DNA from: Streptomyces flaveolus
Lineage (GTDB): Bacteria > Actinomycetota > Actinomycetes > Streptomycetales > Streptomycetaceae
Direction: 5' to 3'
Assembly: GCF_000716535.1 (NCBI RefSeq)
Contig: NZ_JNWV01000035.1
Span: 62,001-126,000 of the forward strand
Length of the DNA stretch: 64,000 bases
Part shown: in pieces, positions 45,944-55,161 of the stretch
Layout of the letters: the number at the start of each line of letters is the position of its first letter
How positions within the stretch are numbered: position 1 is the first letter of the stretch
Notes under the pieces: generated by a model
Seen by the model: the letters and a program-made list of their open reading frames with translations, nothing else
Database searches by the model: none
What the model was told of the DNA's origin: nothing
Position numbers and translations under genes: made by a program

Positions 45944-47761
45944 ATGTGCGGAATTGTCGGATACATCGGGAAGCGTGACGTCGCCCCCCTCCTCCTGGAG
46001 GGCCTCCAGCGCCTGGAGTACCGCGGCTACGACTCCGCGGGCATCGTCGTCACCTCCCCGAAGACGCCCGGCCTGAAGATGGTCAAGGCCAAGGGCCGGG
46101 TGCGCGACCTGGAGGCCAAGGTCCCGGCGCGCTTCAAGGGCACCACCGGTATCGCCCACACCCGCTGGGCCACCCACGGCGCCCCGTCCGACGTGAACGC
46201 CCACCCGCACATGTCGGCCGACAGCAAGGTCGCCGTCGTCCACAACGGCATCATCGACAACGCCTCCGACCTGCGCCGCAAGCTGGAGGCCGACGGCGTC
46301 GAGTTCCTCTCCGAGACCGACACCGAGGTCCTCACCCACCTCATCGCCCGCTCGCAGGCCGGGAAGCTGGAGGACAAGGTCCGCGAGGCCCTGCGGGTGG
46401 TCGAGGGCACGTACGGCATCGCGGTCATGCACGCCGACTTCTCCGACCGCATCGTGGTGGCCCGCAACGGCTCCCCGGTCGTCCTCGGCATCGGCGAGAA
46501 GGAGATGTTCGTCGCATCGGACATCGCCGCCCTGGTCGCCCACACCCGGCAGATAGTGACGCTGGACGACGGCGAGATGGCCACCCTCAAGGCCGACGAC
46601 TTCCGCACGTACACCACCGAGGGCACCCGTACCTCGGCCGAGCCGACCACCGTGGAGTGGGAGGCGGCGTCGTACGACATGGGCGGTCACGACACCTACA
46701 TGCACAAGGAGATCCACGAGCAGGCCGACGCCGTGGACCGCGTACTGCGCGGCCGCATCGACGACCGGTTCTCCACCGTGCACCTCGGCGGCCTCAACCT
46801 GGACGCCCGCGAGGCCCGGCAGATCCGCCGCGTGAAGATCCTCGGCTGCGGCACCTCGTACCACGCGGGCATGATCGGCGCCCAGATGATCGAGGAGCTG
46901 GCCCGCATCCCCGCCGACGCCGAGCCCGCCTCCGAGTTCCGCTACCGCAACGCGGTCGTCGACCCCGACACCCTGTACATCGCGGTCTCCCAGTCCGGTG
47001 AGACGTACGACGTGCTGGCCGCCGTGCAGGAGCTGAAGCGCAAGGGCGCGCGGGTCCTCGGCGTGGTCAACGTCGTCGGCTCGGCGATCGCCCGCGAGGC
47101 CGACGGCGGCATCTACGTGCACGCCGGCCCCGAGGTCTGCGTCGTCTCGACCAAGTGCTTCACCAACACCACGGTCGCCTTCGCCCTGCTCGCCCTGCAC
47201 CTCGGCCGCACCCGCGACCTCTCGGTCCGCGACGGCAAGCGGATCATCGAGGGCCTGCGCAAGCTGCCGCAGCAGATCACCGAGATCCTGGACCAGGAGG
47301 AGGAGATCAAGAAGCTGGCGGAGAGCTACGCCGACGCCCGCTCGATGCTCTTCATCGGCCGCGTCCGGGGCTACCCGGTGGCCCGCGAGGCCTCCCTGAA
47401 GCTCAAGGAGGTCTCCTACATCCACGCCGAGGCCTACCCCGCCTCCGAGCTGAAGCACGGCCCCCTGGCCCTCATCGAGCCGGCCCTCCCCACGGTCGCG
47501 ATCGTCCCCGACGACGACCTGCTGGAGAAGAACCGCGCGGCCCTGGAGGAGATCAAGGCCCGCGAGGGCAAGATCCTCGCGGTGGCCCACCAGGACCAGG
47601 AGAAGGCGGACCAGACGATCATCGTCCCGAAGAACGAGGACGAACTGGACCCGATCCTGATGGGCATCCCCCTGCAACTCCTCGCGTACCACACGGCGAA
47701 GGCCCTCGGCCGGGACATAGACAAGCCCCGCAACCTCGCCAAGTCGGTGACGGTGGAGTAG
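45944..47761 (+). CDS. glmS: Glutamine:fructose-6-phosphate aminotransferase
   Basis: This 605-residue enzyme opens MCGIVGYIG with the catalytic Cys2 of the glutaminase domain; TRWATHGAPSDVNAHPH and NGIIDN follow. The two SIS sugar isomerase domains have ILGCGTSYHAG, VSQSGETYDVLAAV, STKCFTNT, and the C-terminal KEVSYIHAEAYPASELKHGPLALIE and NLAKSVTVE end. It makes GlcN-6-P for cell wall synthesis. The gene lies within a GlcNAc-flavoured region (GH20, GH3, GH18) and is followed by a strong terminator. Streptomycetes often carry two glmS genes; which this is cannot be told from the window. Confidence 0.95.
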   Translation: MCGIVGYIGKRDVAPLLLEGLQRLEYRGYDSAGIVVTSPKTPGLKMVKAKGRVRDLEAKVPARFKGTTGIAHTRWATHGAPSDVNAHPHMSADSKVAVVHNGIIDNASDLRRKLEADGVEFLSETDTEVLTHLIARSQAGKLEDKVREALRVVEGTYGIAVMHADFSDRIVVARNGSPVVLGIGEKEMFVASDIAALVAHTRQIVTLDDGEMATLKADDFRTYTTEGTRTSAEPTTVEWEAASYDMGGHDTYMHKEIHEQADAVDRVLRGRIDDRFSTVHLGGLNLDAREARQIRRVKILGCGTSYHAGMIGAQMIEELARIPADAEPASEFRYRNAVVDPDTLYIAVSQSGETYDVLAAVQELKRKGARVLGVVNVVGSAIAREADGGIYVHAGPEVCVVSTKCFTNTTVAFALLALHLGRTRDLSVRDGKRIIEGLRKLPQQITEILDQEEEIKKLAESYADARSMLFIGRVRGYPVAREASLKLKEVSYIHAEAYPASELKHGPLALIEPALPTVAIVPDDDLLEKNRAALEEIKAREGKILAVAHQDQEKADQTIIVPKNEDELDPILMGIPLQLLAYHTAKALGRDIDKPRNLAKSVTVE

Positions 47762-47778
47762 CGGACGCAAGACAGAAC

Positions 47779-47814
47779 GGACCCCCACGTGTGCCACCTT
47801 TCACGTGGGGGTCC
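47779..47814 (+). terminator. Terminator after glmS
   Basis: GGACCCCCACGTG and its exact inverse give a 13-pair stem with a ten-base loop, followed by TTTCC. It probably serves the convergent YaaH-like gene too. Confidence 0.88.
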
Positions 47815-47832
47815 TTTCCGTGCTGCTCGACT

Positions 47833-48387
47833 TCAGCCGGCGGCCGTCACCCCCCGGCCCGCAGCACGCCCCGGAAGGGCCGTCGGCCAGTGGGCGAGCG
47901 CCGCCGTCGCCGCGTACCAGGCCACCGCCCCCGAGGCGACGGCCACCCACCCCCCGGCCTTCGCGAGAGCGGAACTGTCGGCGAAGGCCGCCACGGCCAG
48001 CACCACCATCGCCAGGAACAGCAGCCCGTGCAGGAGCTGGCCGAGGGTGTCCCCGCCGGCGACGGTCAGCGTGAGGGCGACCAGGGCGAACAGCAGCAGG
48101 AGGAGTCCGGCCGCGTTGGCCGAGCCGTGGTCCGACACGGCCCAGGTGAACCACAGGGCGCCGAGGGCGACGTACCCCACGCCGGAGGCGCCGTCACGCA
48201 GGGCCAGCAGACCGACCAGGAACAGGGCGACTCCGCCCACGTAGTGGGCCACGGTCACGGCGTCGGCGGCACCCACGCCGTCGATGACACCGGTCGTGCC
48301 CAGCCCGAATGCCAACAAGGTGATCGCCAGGGCCAGTCGGCCGACCACGGTGGTGCTCACGCTTCCCGCAGAGACGTCGTTGTCCAC
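47833..48387 (-). CDS. GPR1/FUN34/YaaH-like six-helix membrane protein
   Basis: This 184-residue protein has six hydrophobic helices, among them LALAITLLAFGLGTTGVI, VAHYVGGVALFLVGLLAL, ALGALWFTWAV, AAGLLLLLFALVALTLTVAG, LLFLAMVVLAVAAFA and WVAVASGAVAWYAATAALA. Size and helix pattern fit the acetate/succinate-type YaaH (SatP) group. The substrate is unproven. It is convergent with glmS and lies before the universal stress gene on the same strand, 136 bases apart. Confidence 0.75.
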   Translation of the reverse strand: MDNDVSAGSVSTTVVGRLALAITLLAFGLGTTGVIDGVGAADAVTVAHYVGGVALFLVGLLALRDGASGVGYVALGALWFTWAVSDHGSANAAGLLLLLFALVALTLTVAGGDTLGQLLHGLLFLAMVVLAVAAFADSSALAKAGGWVAVASGAVAWYAATAALAHWPTALPGRAAGRGVTAAG

Positions 48388-48523
48388 GGCGGGCTCCCTT
48401 CATGCATGTGCAGTTGTGCGGTGACCGGTATATGCCCTTCACAAGGGCACAAACACCTTCTACGCATGAGTAATCCACGCGTGCACAAAGGGAAGTGACG
48501 AGGCGTGAGGTCGCCCGAGGCGG

Positions 48524-49051
48524 TTACGGGATGACGATCACGGGCCGCTGCGCCCGCTTGGCGAGCCGCCCCGCGACCGAGCCGAAGATCCGGCCGACGA
48601 TGCCGTGCGTGGAGCCGACCACGATCGCGTCGGCCTCGTACTCACGGCCGACCTCTTCGAGTTCGTGGCAGATGTCGCCGCCCCGCTCGACCAGGATCCA
48701 GGGGACCTCGGCCAGGTAGTCCGCGCAGGCCAGCTCCAGCCCCAGGACCTCCGTGCGGTGGTCCGGCACGTCCACGAAGACGGGCGGCTCGCAGCCGGCC
48801 CACACCGTCGTGGGCAGCCGGTTGGCGACATGCACGATGATCAGGCCGGAACGGGAACGGTGGGCCATGCCGATCGCGTAGGCGAGGGCGCGCTCACTGG
48901 AGGTGGAGCCGTCGAAGCCGACGACGACTCCGTGCCGGAAGGCGGGGTCGCAGGAAGGGCGTGACTCTGCCGCCGCCAGGGGATCGGCCGCCGTGGGGTC
49001 GGCGACCGGCCGCTTGCGGTCCGCGGGTTCGAAGAATTCGTGACCGGCCAT
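48524..49051 (-). CDS. Universal stress protein (UspA family)
   Basis: This 175-residue protein has a single Usp domain: HGVVVGFDGSTSSERALAYAIGMAHRSRSGLIIVHVAN, then ILVERGGDICHELEEVGREYEADAIVVGSTHGIVGRIFGSVAGRLAKRAQRPVIVIP. The GSTHG...GSV stretch is the ATP-binding motif, with one extra residue in the first Gly spacing. It starts with about 35 polar residues of no known fold. The frame is open upstream to 49156; the ATG at 49049-49051 has only a weak GAGA. The role is probably stress or dormancy signalling. Confidence 0.85.
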   Translation of the reverse strand: MAGHEFFEPADRKRPVADPTAADPLAAAESRPSCDPAFRHGVVVGFDGSTSSERALAYAIGMAHRSRSGLIIVHVANRLPTTVWAGCEPPVFVDVPDHRTEVLGLELACADYLAEVPWILVERGGDICHELEEVGREYEADAIVVGSTHGIVGRIFGSVAGRLAKRAQRPVIVIP

Positions 49052-49377
49052 GGCTGTCTCGGCGTTGTGATCCTTTATGGATGGGACGACAGTGTGCGGC
49101 GGAAGCGTGCTGCGGAGCTGTGTCCGGGAAACATCTTCACAAGCCCATACCCCCAAGGGTACGGCGGCACGCCTCCTGAGCCCAGATACCGCGCACGCTG
49201 CGTGAGCGGTCCCCGACGTCCGTAGGGGTTCACCGGAGCATGCACGAGCCGCGCCCGTAACGCAATGGTTGCTGCCCCGTACAGGCGGTTTGCACAGGAT
49301 TCACAGATGCGCGTTCGGTGACCGACCGGTCGGACGGACGTTGAACCGGGGTGAGCCACCGCCACAGGGAGTACCAG
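49052..49377. other. Divergent promoter region, usp / small membrane protein
   Basis: No gene is seen in these 326 bases. A perfect 12-base palindrome CCGACCGGTCGG lies at 49322-49333, 44 bases before the small membrane protein ATG, and could be an operator. No other clear signal was found. Confidence 0.4.
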
Positions 49378-49647
49378 ATGCCCGGAGCCCGACCCCGCCG
49401 CGACCCTCGCCCCGCACCGGACAGCGCGGGCGATGTGATCCGCTGGGCCGCCTTCAGCTGCGTGCTCGTGCCCGTGGTCCTCCTCTGGTACGGCACCTCG
49501 CTGGCCGGCGCCGCGGGCACCGCGTCGGGCCTCGCCGCCGTCACGGCGGCCTGCCGGGTGCTGCTGCGCCGTTCCGAGCGCTGTGCCGAGCGTTGCGCCG
49601 CGCAAAGAGGCGGACGTCACACCCGGGAGCAGACACCGGTCGACTGA
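49378..49647 (+). CDS. Small membrane protein, unknown
   Basis: This 89-residue protein has an Arg/Pro-rich start (MPGARPRRDPRPAPDSAGD), two close helices (VIRWAAFSCVLVPVVLLWYGTSL and AAGTASGLAAVTAACRVLL) and a basic tail with Cys (SERCAERCAAQRGG). AGGGAG lies six bases before the ATG; the frame is open to a GTG at 49351. No family is known to me. It lies upstream of adpA on the same strand but 378 bases away. Confidence 0.62.
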   Translation: MPGARPRRDPRPAPDSAGDVIRWAAFSCVLVPVVLLWYGTSLAGAAGTASGLAAVTAACRVLLRRSERCAERCAAQRGGRHTREQTPVD

Positions 49648-50025
49648 CCTGTTTCCGCACCTGCGAGCGCTGCTTTTCAGCCAACTTCTGGATATCGACC
49701 AGGAGGGGTCCCCACCACCCCCCAACCCCCGTTCCACCTGCACGGAAAGGGTCTACGGGCCGCTGCGCACCCTACGCGGTTTGGCCACTGCGACAAGGCG
49801 CACTTCCCTGCACGCCTCGCGAGTGCAACGCTTCGTGATCGAATGCTTCACGCCAAGTTGTCATGTCGACAATGTGCCGCGTGTGGAACTGGTCACCGCA
49901 CGACCGCGGGAGCCAGTAGATTCGATCTTGACTGTCTTACGGCGGGGGACTCGTGCAGGACCGAGGGGAAACGTGCAGGAGCGACACAACCGAGGAGCCG
50001 CGACCACCGAGGGGGGCTTAGCAGT
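49648..50025 (+). promoter_or_regulatory. adpA promoter and long leader region
   Basis: No protein gene is seen in these 378 bases. TAGATT at 49917-49922 is a possible -10 box for adpA with a poor -35. TTGTCATGTCGACAA, with 5-base inverted arms, lies at about 49858-49872. The long spacing fits the heavy control of adpA known from other Streptomyces. GGGGGG lies nine bases before the adpA ATG. Confidence 0.45.
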
Positions 50026-51243
50026 ATGAGCCACGACTCCACTGCCTCGCCGGACGCCGCAGCCCGGAAACTGTCCGGGCGACGCCGCAAGGAGATCGTC
50101 GCGGTGCTGCTGTTCAGCGGCGGCCCCATCTTCGAGAGTTCCATTCCGCTGTCGGTGTTCGGGATCGACCGCCAGGACGCCGGCGTGCCGCGCTACCGCC
50201 TTCTGGTGTGTGCCGGCGAGGAAGGCCCGCTGCGGACCACAGGGGGCCTGGAACTCACCGCGCCGCATGGGCTGGAGGCGATCTCACGCGCCGGGACGGT
50301 CGTCGTACCGGCCTGGCGTTCGATCACCTCGCCGCCGCCGGAGGAAGCACTGGACGCGCTGCGCCGGGCACACGAGGAGGGCGCCCGCATCGTCGGGCTG
50401 TGCACGGGCGCGTTCGTGCTCGCGGCGGCCGGACTGCTGGACGGCCGCCCGGCGACCACGCACTGGATGTACGCACCGACACTGGCCAAGCGCTATCCGT
50501 CGGTGCACGTCGATCCACGCGAACTGTTCGTCGACGACGGCGATGTGCTGACGAGCGCGGGTACGGCGGCCGGAATCGATCTCTGTCTCCACATCGTGCG
50601 GACGGACCACGGCAACGAGGCGGCCGGCGCGCTCGCCCGGCGCCTGGTGGTCCCGCCGCGCCGGTCGGGCGGCCAGGAGCGCTATCTCGACCGGTCTTTA
50701 CCCGAGGAGATCGGCGCCGACCCGCTCGCCGAGGTCGTCGCCTGGGCGCTGGAACACCTCCACGAGCAGTTCGACGTGGAGACACTGGCGGCACGCGCCT
50801 ACATGAGCCGCCGCACGTTCGACCGCCGGTTCCGCTCGCTGACGGGCAGCGCGCCGCTGCAGTGGCTGATCACACAGCGCGTGCTCCAGGCCCAGCGCCT
50901 GCTGGAGACGTCGGACTACTCCGTGGACGAGGTGGCGGGCCGCTGCGGGTTCCGCTCGCCGGTGGCCCTGCGCGGCCACTTCCGCCGCCAGCTCGGCTCC
51001 TCCCCCGCCGCCTACCGGGCCGCCTACCGGGCCCGCCGGCCGCAGGGCGACAAGCCGGGTGAGGCGGAAGCGGCCGTACCGCAGGCCGGCCAGCAGGGCG
51101 CGCCCACGGGCCTGCCCGGCCCCGGCCCGGTGAACCCGGCCCCGATGCTCCACGAGCACCGGGACAGCGGGGTGCCCCTGCAGAGCCGCCGAGCCGCGGC
51201 GGGCGCGGTGGGCCTGCTGCCGGGTCCGCGCAGCGGTAACTGA
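50026..51243 (+). CDS. adpA: Developmental regulator AdpA/BldH with in-frame TTA codon
   Basis: This 405-residue protein has an N-terminal DJ-1/ThiJ-like glutaminase-type domain (KEIVAVLLFSGGPIFESSIPLSVFGIDRQDAG; VGLCTGAFVLAAAGLLDGRPATTHWM; LTSAGTAAGIDLCLHIVR), a linker and an AraC-type DNA-binding domain (VETLAARAYMSRRTFDRRFRSLTGSAPLQWLITQRVLQAQRLLETSDYSVDEVAGRCGFRSPVALRGHFRRQLG). AdpA is the master switch for aerial growth and antibiotic genes. Codon 225 is TTA (50698-50700) in the linker, DRSLPEE, so translation needs the bldA tRNA, as in known adpA genes. A Gly/Pro/Gln-rich tail of about 60 residues follows. Confidence 0.97.
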   Translation: MSHDSTASPDAAARKLSGRRRKEIVAVLLFSGGPIFESSIPLSVFGIDRQDAGVPRYRLLVCAGEEGPLRTTGGLELTAPHGLEAISRAGTVVVPAWRSITSPPPEEALDALRRAHEEGARIVGLCTGAFVLAAAGLLDGRPATTHWMYAPTLAKRYPSVHVDPRELFVDDGDVLTSAGTAAGIDLCLHIVRTDHGNEAAGALARRLVVPPRRSGGQERYLDRSLPEEIGADPLAEVVAWALEHLHEQFDVETLAARAYMSRRTFDRRFRSLTGSAPLQWLITQRVLQAQRLLETSDYSVDEVAGRCGFRSPVALRGHFRRQLGSSPAAYRAAYRARRPQGDKPGEAEAAVPQAGQQGAPTGLPGPGPVNPAPMLHEHRDSGVPLQSRRAAAGAVGLLPGPRSGN

Positions 51244-51250
51244 GCGCGAC

Positions 51251-51283
51251 GGAAAGGGGGCGGTTTCCTCCCGCCCCCTTTCC
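51251..51283 (+). terminator. Terminator after adpA
   Basis: GGAAAGGGGGCGG and its exact inverse form a 13-pair stem with a seven-base loop, eight bases past the stop. Confidence 0.88.
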
Positions 51284-51375
51284 CACGTCTGCTCACGTCC
51301 GGGACGGCAGCGCCCGGCGAGCCCGGCACCAGCACGGGGGCATCCAAAAGCTCAGGTCCGCTTTAGGGTGGTCGC

Positions 51376-51978
51376 ATGAACGATCGCATGGTGTGGATCG
51401 ACTGCGAGATGACCGGCCTCTCGCTGTCCGACGACGCTCTCATCGAGGTGGCCGCCCTCGTCACCGACTCCGAGCTGAACGTACTCGGCGAGGGGGTGGA
51501 CATCGTCATCCGCCCGCCGGACCGGGCGCTGGAGACGATGCCGGAGGTGGTGCGTCAGATGCACACCGCGTCCGGGCTGCTCGCCGAGCTGGAGAGCGGC
51601 ACGACCCTCGAGGACGCCGAGGAGCAGGTCCTCTCCTATGTCCGGGAGCACGTGAAGGAGCCCGGCAAGGCCCCGCTGTGCGGCAACTCGGTCGGCACCG
51701 ACCGCGGCTTCCTCCTCCGTGACATGCCGACCCTGGAGGACTACCTCCACTACCGGATCGTCGACGTCTCCTCGATCAAGGAGCTGGCCCGCCGCTGGTA
51801 CCCGCGGGCGTACTTCAACAGTCCGGAGAAGAACGGCAACCACCGGGCCCTCGCCGACATCCGCGAGTCGATCGCCGAGCTGCGCTACTACCGCGAGGCC
51901 ATCTTCGTGCCGCAGCCCGGGCCGGACTCCGAGACCGCGAAGGCGATCGCCGCCAAGCACGTCCTGCCCGCCCGCTAG
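51376..51978 (+). CDS. orn: Oligoribonuclease
   Basis: This 200-residue DEDDh exonuclease opens [27 protein letters not shown] with the catalytic Asp and Glu; [13 protein letters not shown] gives the next Asp, [15 protein letters not shown] is the family block, and [15 protein letters not shown] the final His and Asp. It degrades 2-5 nt RNAs to mononucleotides and is needed for normal growth and development in Streptomyces. TAGGGT lies six bases before the ATG with no ribosome site, so the mRNA is probably leaderless. It sits right after adpA. Confidence 0.96.
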   Translation: MNDRMVWIDCEMTGLSLSDDALIEVAALVTDSELNVLGEGVDIVIRPPDRALETMPEVVRQMHTASGLLAELESGTTLEDAEEQVLSYVREHVKEPGKAPLCGNSVGTDRGFLLRDMPTLEDYLHYRIVDVSSIKELARRWYPRAYFNSPEKNGNHRALADIRESIAELRYYREAIFVPQPGPDSETAKAIAAKHVLPAR

Positions 51979-52081
51979 CCGCCACGGGCGCCGCGCGAAA
52001 ACCTGTGCGCGAGCACCCCTTCGGACCCTGTAGACTTCTTCTCGGCCGGTCGGGGAGAGCACTCCTCGAACAGCCGGTCGT

Positions 52082-52155
52082 GGTGGGTGTAGCTCAGCTG
52101 GTAGAGCACCTGGTTGTGGTCCAGGATGTCGCGGGTTCGAGTCCCGTCACTCACC
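52082..52155 (+). tRNA. tRNA-His (GTG)
   Basis: The acceptor stem GTGGGTG pairs with CACTCAC with one G-U, and an extra 5' G at 52082 pairs with the discriminator C, the hallmark of tRNA-His. D arm GCTC...GAGC, anticodon stem CCTGG/CCAGG with loop TTGTGGT (anticodon GTG at 52116-52118), and T arm GCGGGTTCGAGTCCCGT are all in place. The CCA end is not encoded. Confidence 0.97.
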
Positions 52156-52164
52156 CTGAGTAAT

Positions 52165-52201
52165 CAGCCGGTGACTCCGTCGTAGGACGGGTCACCGGCT
52201 G
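52165..52201 (+). terminator. Terminator after tRNA-His
   Basis: CAGCCGGTGAC and GTCACCGGCTG form an 11-pair stem ten bases past the tRNA, followed by TTTC. Confidence 0.85.
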
Positions 52202-52273
52202 TTTCGTTGTCCGGGCCCCCGCGCGCCGGCGTCCCGCACCGGCCGGGGGTGCGGATCCGGCCGGTGCGGGACG

Positions 52274-53329
52274 TCACGACGACGCCCGGACCACCAGTTC
52301 CGTCGGCAGGACCGCCTGATGCCGGTCGAGGCCACGGGACGCCGCCGGGCGGCGGTCCGCGATCTCCGTGAGGAGGAGGTCGATCATCGCGCGGCCCATC
52401 TCCTCGATGGGCTGGCGGACGCTGGTGAGCGGCGGGTCCATGTGCCGGGCGATGGCGGAGTCGTCGTACCCGACCAGCGCGACGTCGTCGGGGATGCGGC
52501 GGCCCGCCTCGCGCAGCACCTGCCGGGCGCCGGCCGCCATCACGTCCGAGCCGGCGAAGACGGCGTCCAGGTCGGGGTGGCGGGACAGCAGGGTCGTCAT
52601 CGCCCGGCGCCCGCCCTCATCGGTGAAGTCACCCTGCTCGATGAGGAGTTCGTCCACCGGGTGGCCCGCCTCGCGCAGGGCGTCGCGGTAGCCGTCGACG
52701 CGGCGCTGGGCGCCGTAGACGTCCAGGCGGCCGGTGATGTGCGCGATCCGGCTGCGGCCCCGGCCCAGCAGGTGCTCCACGGCCGAGCGGGCGCCGCCGT
52801 AGTTGTCGGAGTCCACCGAGGGCAGCGACTCGGCCGCCGAGCGCGGGCCGCTGATCACGGCCGGGATCTCCAGCTGGGCGAGCAGGTCCGGCAGCGGGTC
52901 GTCGGCGTGGACGGAGACCAGGAGGACGCCGTCCACGCGGTGGGCCGCCAGGTACTGGGCCAGGCGCTGCCGCTCGCGGTCGCTGCCGGCGAAGATCAGC
53001 AGCAACTGCATCTCGGTGTCGGAGAGTTCGGCGCCGACCCCGCGCAGCATGTCGGAGAAGTACGGCTCCGCGAAGAACCGGGTCTCCGGTTCGGGGACGA
53101 CCAGCGCGATGGCGTCGGTGCGGTTGGCCGCGAGGGCGCGGGCGGCGGTGTTGGGCACGTAGCCGAGTTCGGCGACGGCCGCCTCCACCGCGGCGCGGGT
53201 GGCGTCGCTGACCCGGGGCGAGCCGTTGATCACCCGGGAGACGGTGCCCCGCCCGACCCCGGCCCGGGCGGCGACCTCTTCCAGGGTCGGCCGCCGGCCG
53301 CCCCGGCCTCTCCCACCGTTGCCTGCCAT
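52274..53329 (-). CDS. cebR: LacI-family repressor CebR
   Basis: This 351-residue protein has the LacI helix-turn-helix (PTLEEVAARAGVGRGTVSRVINGSPRVS) and hinge (YVPNTAARALAANRTDAIALVV), then a sugar-binding domain ending PPLTSVRQPIEEMGRAMIDLLL. Cello-oligosaccharide-responsive CebR controls cellulose use in Streptomyces. I call this copy cebR from its place beside orn and bglC and its likeness to CebR from memory; the second LacI gene at 59166 has an almost equal recognition helix. AAGG lies about eight bases before the ATG. It follows bglC on the same strand. Confidence 0.8.
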   Translation of the reverse strand: MAGNGGRGRGGRRPTLEEVAARAGVGRGTVSRVINGSPRVSDATRAAVEAAVAELGYVPNTAARALAANRTDAIALVVPEPETRFFAEPYFSDMLRGVGAELSDTEMQLLLIFAGSDRERQRLAQYLAAHRVDGVLLVSVHADDPLPDLLAQLEIPAVISGPRSAAESLPSVDSDNYGGARSAVEHLLGRGRSRIAHITGRLDVYGAQRRVDGYRDALREAGHPVDELLIEQGDFTDEGGRRAMTTLLSRHPDLDAVFAGSDVMAAGARQVLREAGRRIPDDVALVGYDDSAIARHMDPPLTSVRQPIEEMGRAMIDLLLTEIADRRPAASRGLDRHQAVLPTELVVRASS

Positions 53330-53454
53330 GGTCGCCGCCTTCCGTTCACCGCCGTTCAGGCCAGGAATGTAACAGCCATGACGGGAGCACCTTCGGTTCC
53401 GTCCACCGCGGCGGCCACGGCCGGTGTCCGGCCGTGCCCGCCGCACGGCGTCGG

Positions 53455-54897
53455 TCAGGCGGGCAGGGCGTTGTTCCGGATCACGTCGGCGTACCAGTGG
53501 GCGCTGGCCTTGGGAATGCGGCGCTGGGTGGCGTAGTCGACGTAGACGGTGCCGAAGCGCTTCGAATAGCCGTAGGACCACTCGAAGTTGTCCAGCAGCG
53601 ACCACAGGAAGTAGCCGCGCACGTCGGCGCCGTCGGCGATGGCGCGGCGGACGGCGTCCAGGTGGGAGTGGAGGTAGGCGATCCGCTGCGGGTCGTTGAC
53701 CCGTCCCTCCGGGGAGACGTAGTCGTCGAAGGCGGCGCCGTTCTCGGTGACCATCAGCGGAAGCTGCGGGTGCGAGGCCGCCAGTCCGGTCAGCAGCGTG
53801 TGCAGTCCGCTCGCGTCGATCGCCCAGTTCATCGCGGTGAGATCGTCGTTGGCCAGGTGGAAGGCGACGTGCTCGGAGCCGGTCCACGGGGAGTGGTCGC
53901 TGACGCCGTGGCCGTCGTTGCGGGTGCTGGCGGAGCCGTCGGCGGGCAGGGAGACCACGGTCGGCGAGTAGTAGTTGACGCCGAGCACGTCGATGGGCCG
54001 GGAGATCTCCGCCAGGTCCCCGTCCTGCACGAGCTGTCCCCAGTCGACCAGGTGCGCGGTGTCGGCCAGCAGGTCCTCGGGGTAGGCGCCGTCCAGGAGG
54101 GGGCCGGTGAAGATCCGGTTGCCGACCGCGTCGATGCGGCGCGCGGCCTCGGCGTCCCCGGGGCTGTCGGTGAGCGGGCGCACCTGGTGCAGGTTCAGGG
54201 TGATCGAGGTCTGGGCGGACGCCGGCAGGACGGCGCGCAGCGCGCCGACGGCCTTGCCGTGGGCCAGGTTGAGGTGGTGCGCGGCGCGCAGGGTGGCGGC
54301 CGGGTCGGTCCGCCCCGGCGCGTGCACGCCGGAACCGTAGCCCAGGAACGCCGAGCACCAGGGTTCGTTGAGGGTGGTCCACACGCCGACCCGGTCGCCG
54401 AGGGCGCGGGCCATGATGTCGGCGTAGTCGGCGAAGCGGTGGGCGGTGTCGCGGTGCGGCCAGCCGCCGACGTCCTCAAGCTCCTGCGGCAGGTCCCAGT
54501 GGTAGAGGGTGGCCACGGGCGTGATGCCCGCCTCCAGGAGCTCGTCGGTGAGGCGGCGGTAGAAGTCCAGGCCACGCTCGACGGCGGGGCCGCGGCCGGT
54601 GGGCTGGACCCGGGACCAGGAGATGGAGAAGCGGTAGGCCCTGAGGCCGAGTTCCTTCATCAGGGCGACGTCGTCGCGGTACCGGTGGTAGTGGTCGGCG
54701 GCGATGTCACCGGTGTCGCCGTTGCGCACCTTGCCGGGAGTGTGGCTGAAGGTGTCCCAGATGGAGGGGGTGCGGCCGTCCTCGGCGGCGGCGCCCTCCA
54801 CCTGGTAGGCGGCGGTGGCGGCACCCCAGACGAAGCCGGTCGGGAAGGAGGTGTCCGAGGCCGGCTGGGCCGTGGTCTCGGGTCGTACGGCGGTCAT
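53455..54897 (-). CDS. bglC: GH1 beta-glucosidase BglC
   Basis: This 480-residue barrel protein has [23 protein letters not shown], the acid/base Glu in [10 protein letters not shown] and the nucleophile Glu in [12 protein letters not shown]. No signal peptide is seen, so it splits imported cellobiose and cello-oligomers in the cytoplasm. The gene is last in the cebEFG-bglC set, 264 bases after cebG. The SD sequence GGGAG is inside a ceb-like box, so CebR may also affect translation start or a local promoter here. Confidence 0.92.
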   Translation of the reverse strand: MTAVRPETTAQPASDTSFPTGFVWGAATAAYQVEGAAAEDGRTPSIWDTFSHTPGKVRNGDTGDIAADHYHRYRDDVALMKELGLRAYRFSISWSRVQPTGRGPAVERGLDFYRRLTDELLEAGITPVATLYHWDLPQELEDVGGWPHRDTAHRFADYADIMARALGDRVGVWTTLNEPWCSAFLGYGSGVHAPGRTDPAATLRAAHHLNLAHGKAVGALRAVLPASAQTSITLNLHQVRPLTDSPGDAEAARRIDAVGNRIFTGPLLDGAYPEDLLADTAHLVDWGQLVQDGDLAEISRPIDVLGVNYYSPTVVSLPADGSASTRNDGHGVSDHSPWTGSEHVAFHLANDDLTAMNWAIDASGLHTLLTGLAASHPQLPLMVTENGAAFDDYVSPEGRVNDPQRIAYLHSHLDAVRRAIADGADVRGYFLWSLLDNFEWSYGYSKRFGTVYVDYATQRRIPKASAHWYADVIRNNALPA

Positions 54898-54899
54898 GG

Positions 54900-54913
54900 T
54901 GAGAACGCTCCCA
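54900..54913. promoter_or_regulatory. Degenerate ceb-box overlapping bglC ribosome site
   Basis: Read on the minus strand, TGGGAGCGTTCTCA matches the 14-base CebR box TGGGAGCGCTCCCA at 12 positions. It ends two bases before the bglC ATG and holds its only SD candidate. Confidence 0.65.
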
Positions 54914-55014
54914 AAGGGGGTGAGAAACGGACGACGGACGGCGGTCCGGCGGTGCGGGAGTAAGGGGAGGAAGAGAGGGCGAGGTGCGCGGGCAGCGGCG
55001 CGGCCCGGGGGCGC

Positions 55015-55067
55015 CCGGTCCGGTACGGCCCGCTGCGGGGCGGGCTGTGCGGGCGGTACCGGACCGG
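55015..55067 (-). terminator. Long stem-loop between cebG and bglC
   Basis: CCGGTCCGGTAC and its exact inverse enclose 29 bases that hold a second six-pair stem (GCCCGC/GCGGGC). Placed 95 bases after cebG and 118 before bglC, it could end or weaken read-through, giving bglC separate control. Confidence 0.7.
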
Positions 55068-55161
55068 ACACGAGGGCGGGCCGACGTCAGGCGGCGCACG
55101 CCGGCGACGGGGCGGGGCGGAGCCGGCACTGTGGCGGCCGGCCCCGCGGCACCGGCAGGGC

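Noticed and set aside
53341..53400. ceb-box before cebR at 53329
   Set aside because: Only a GGGAGC half-site is seen; the other half does not match.
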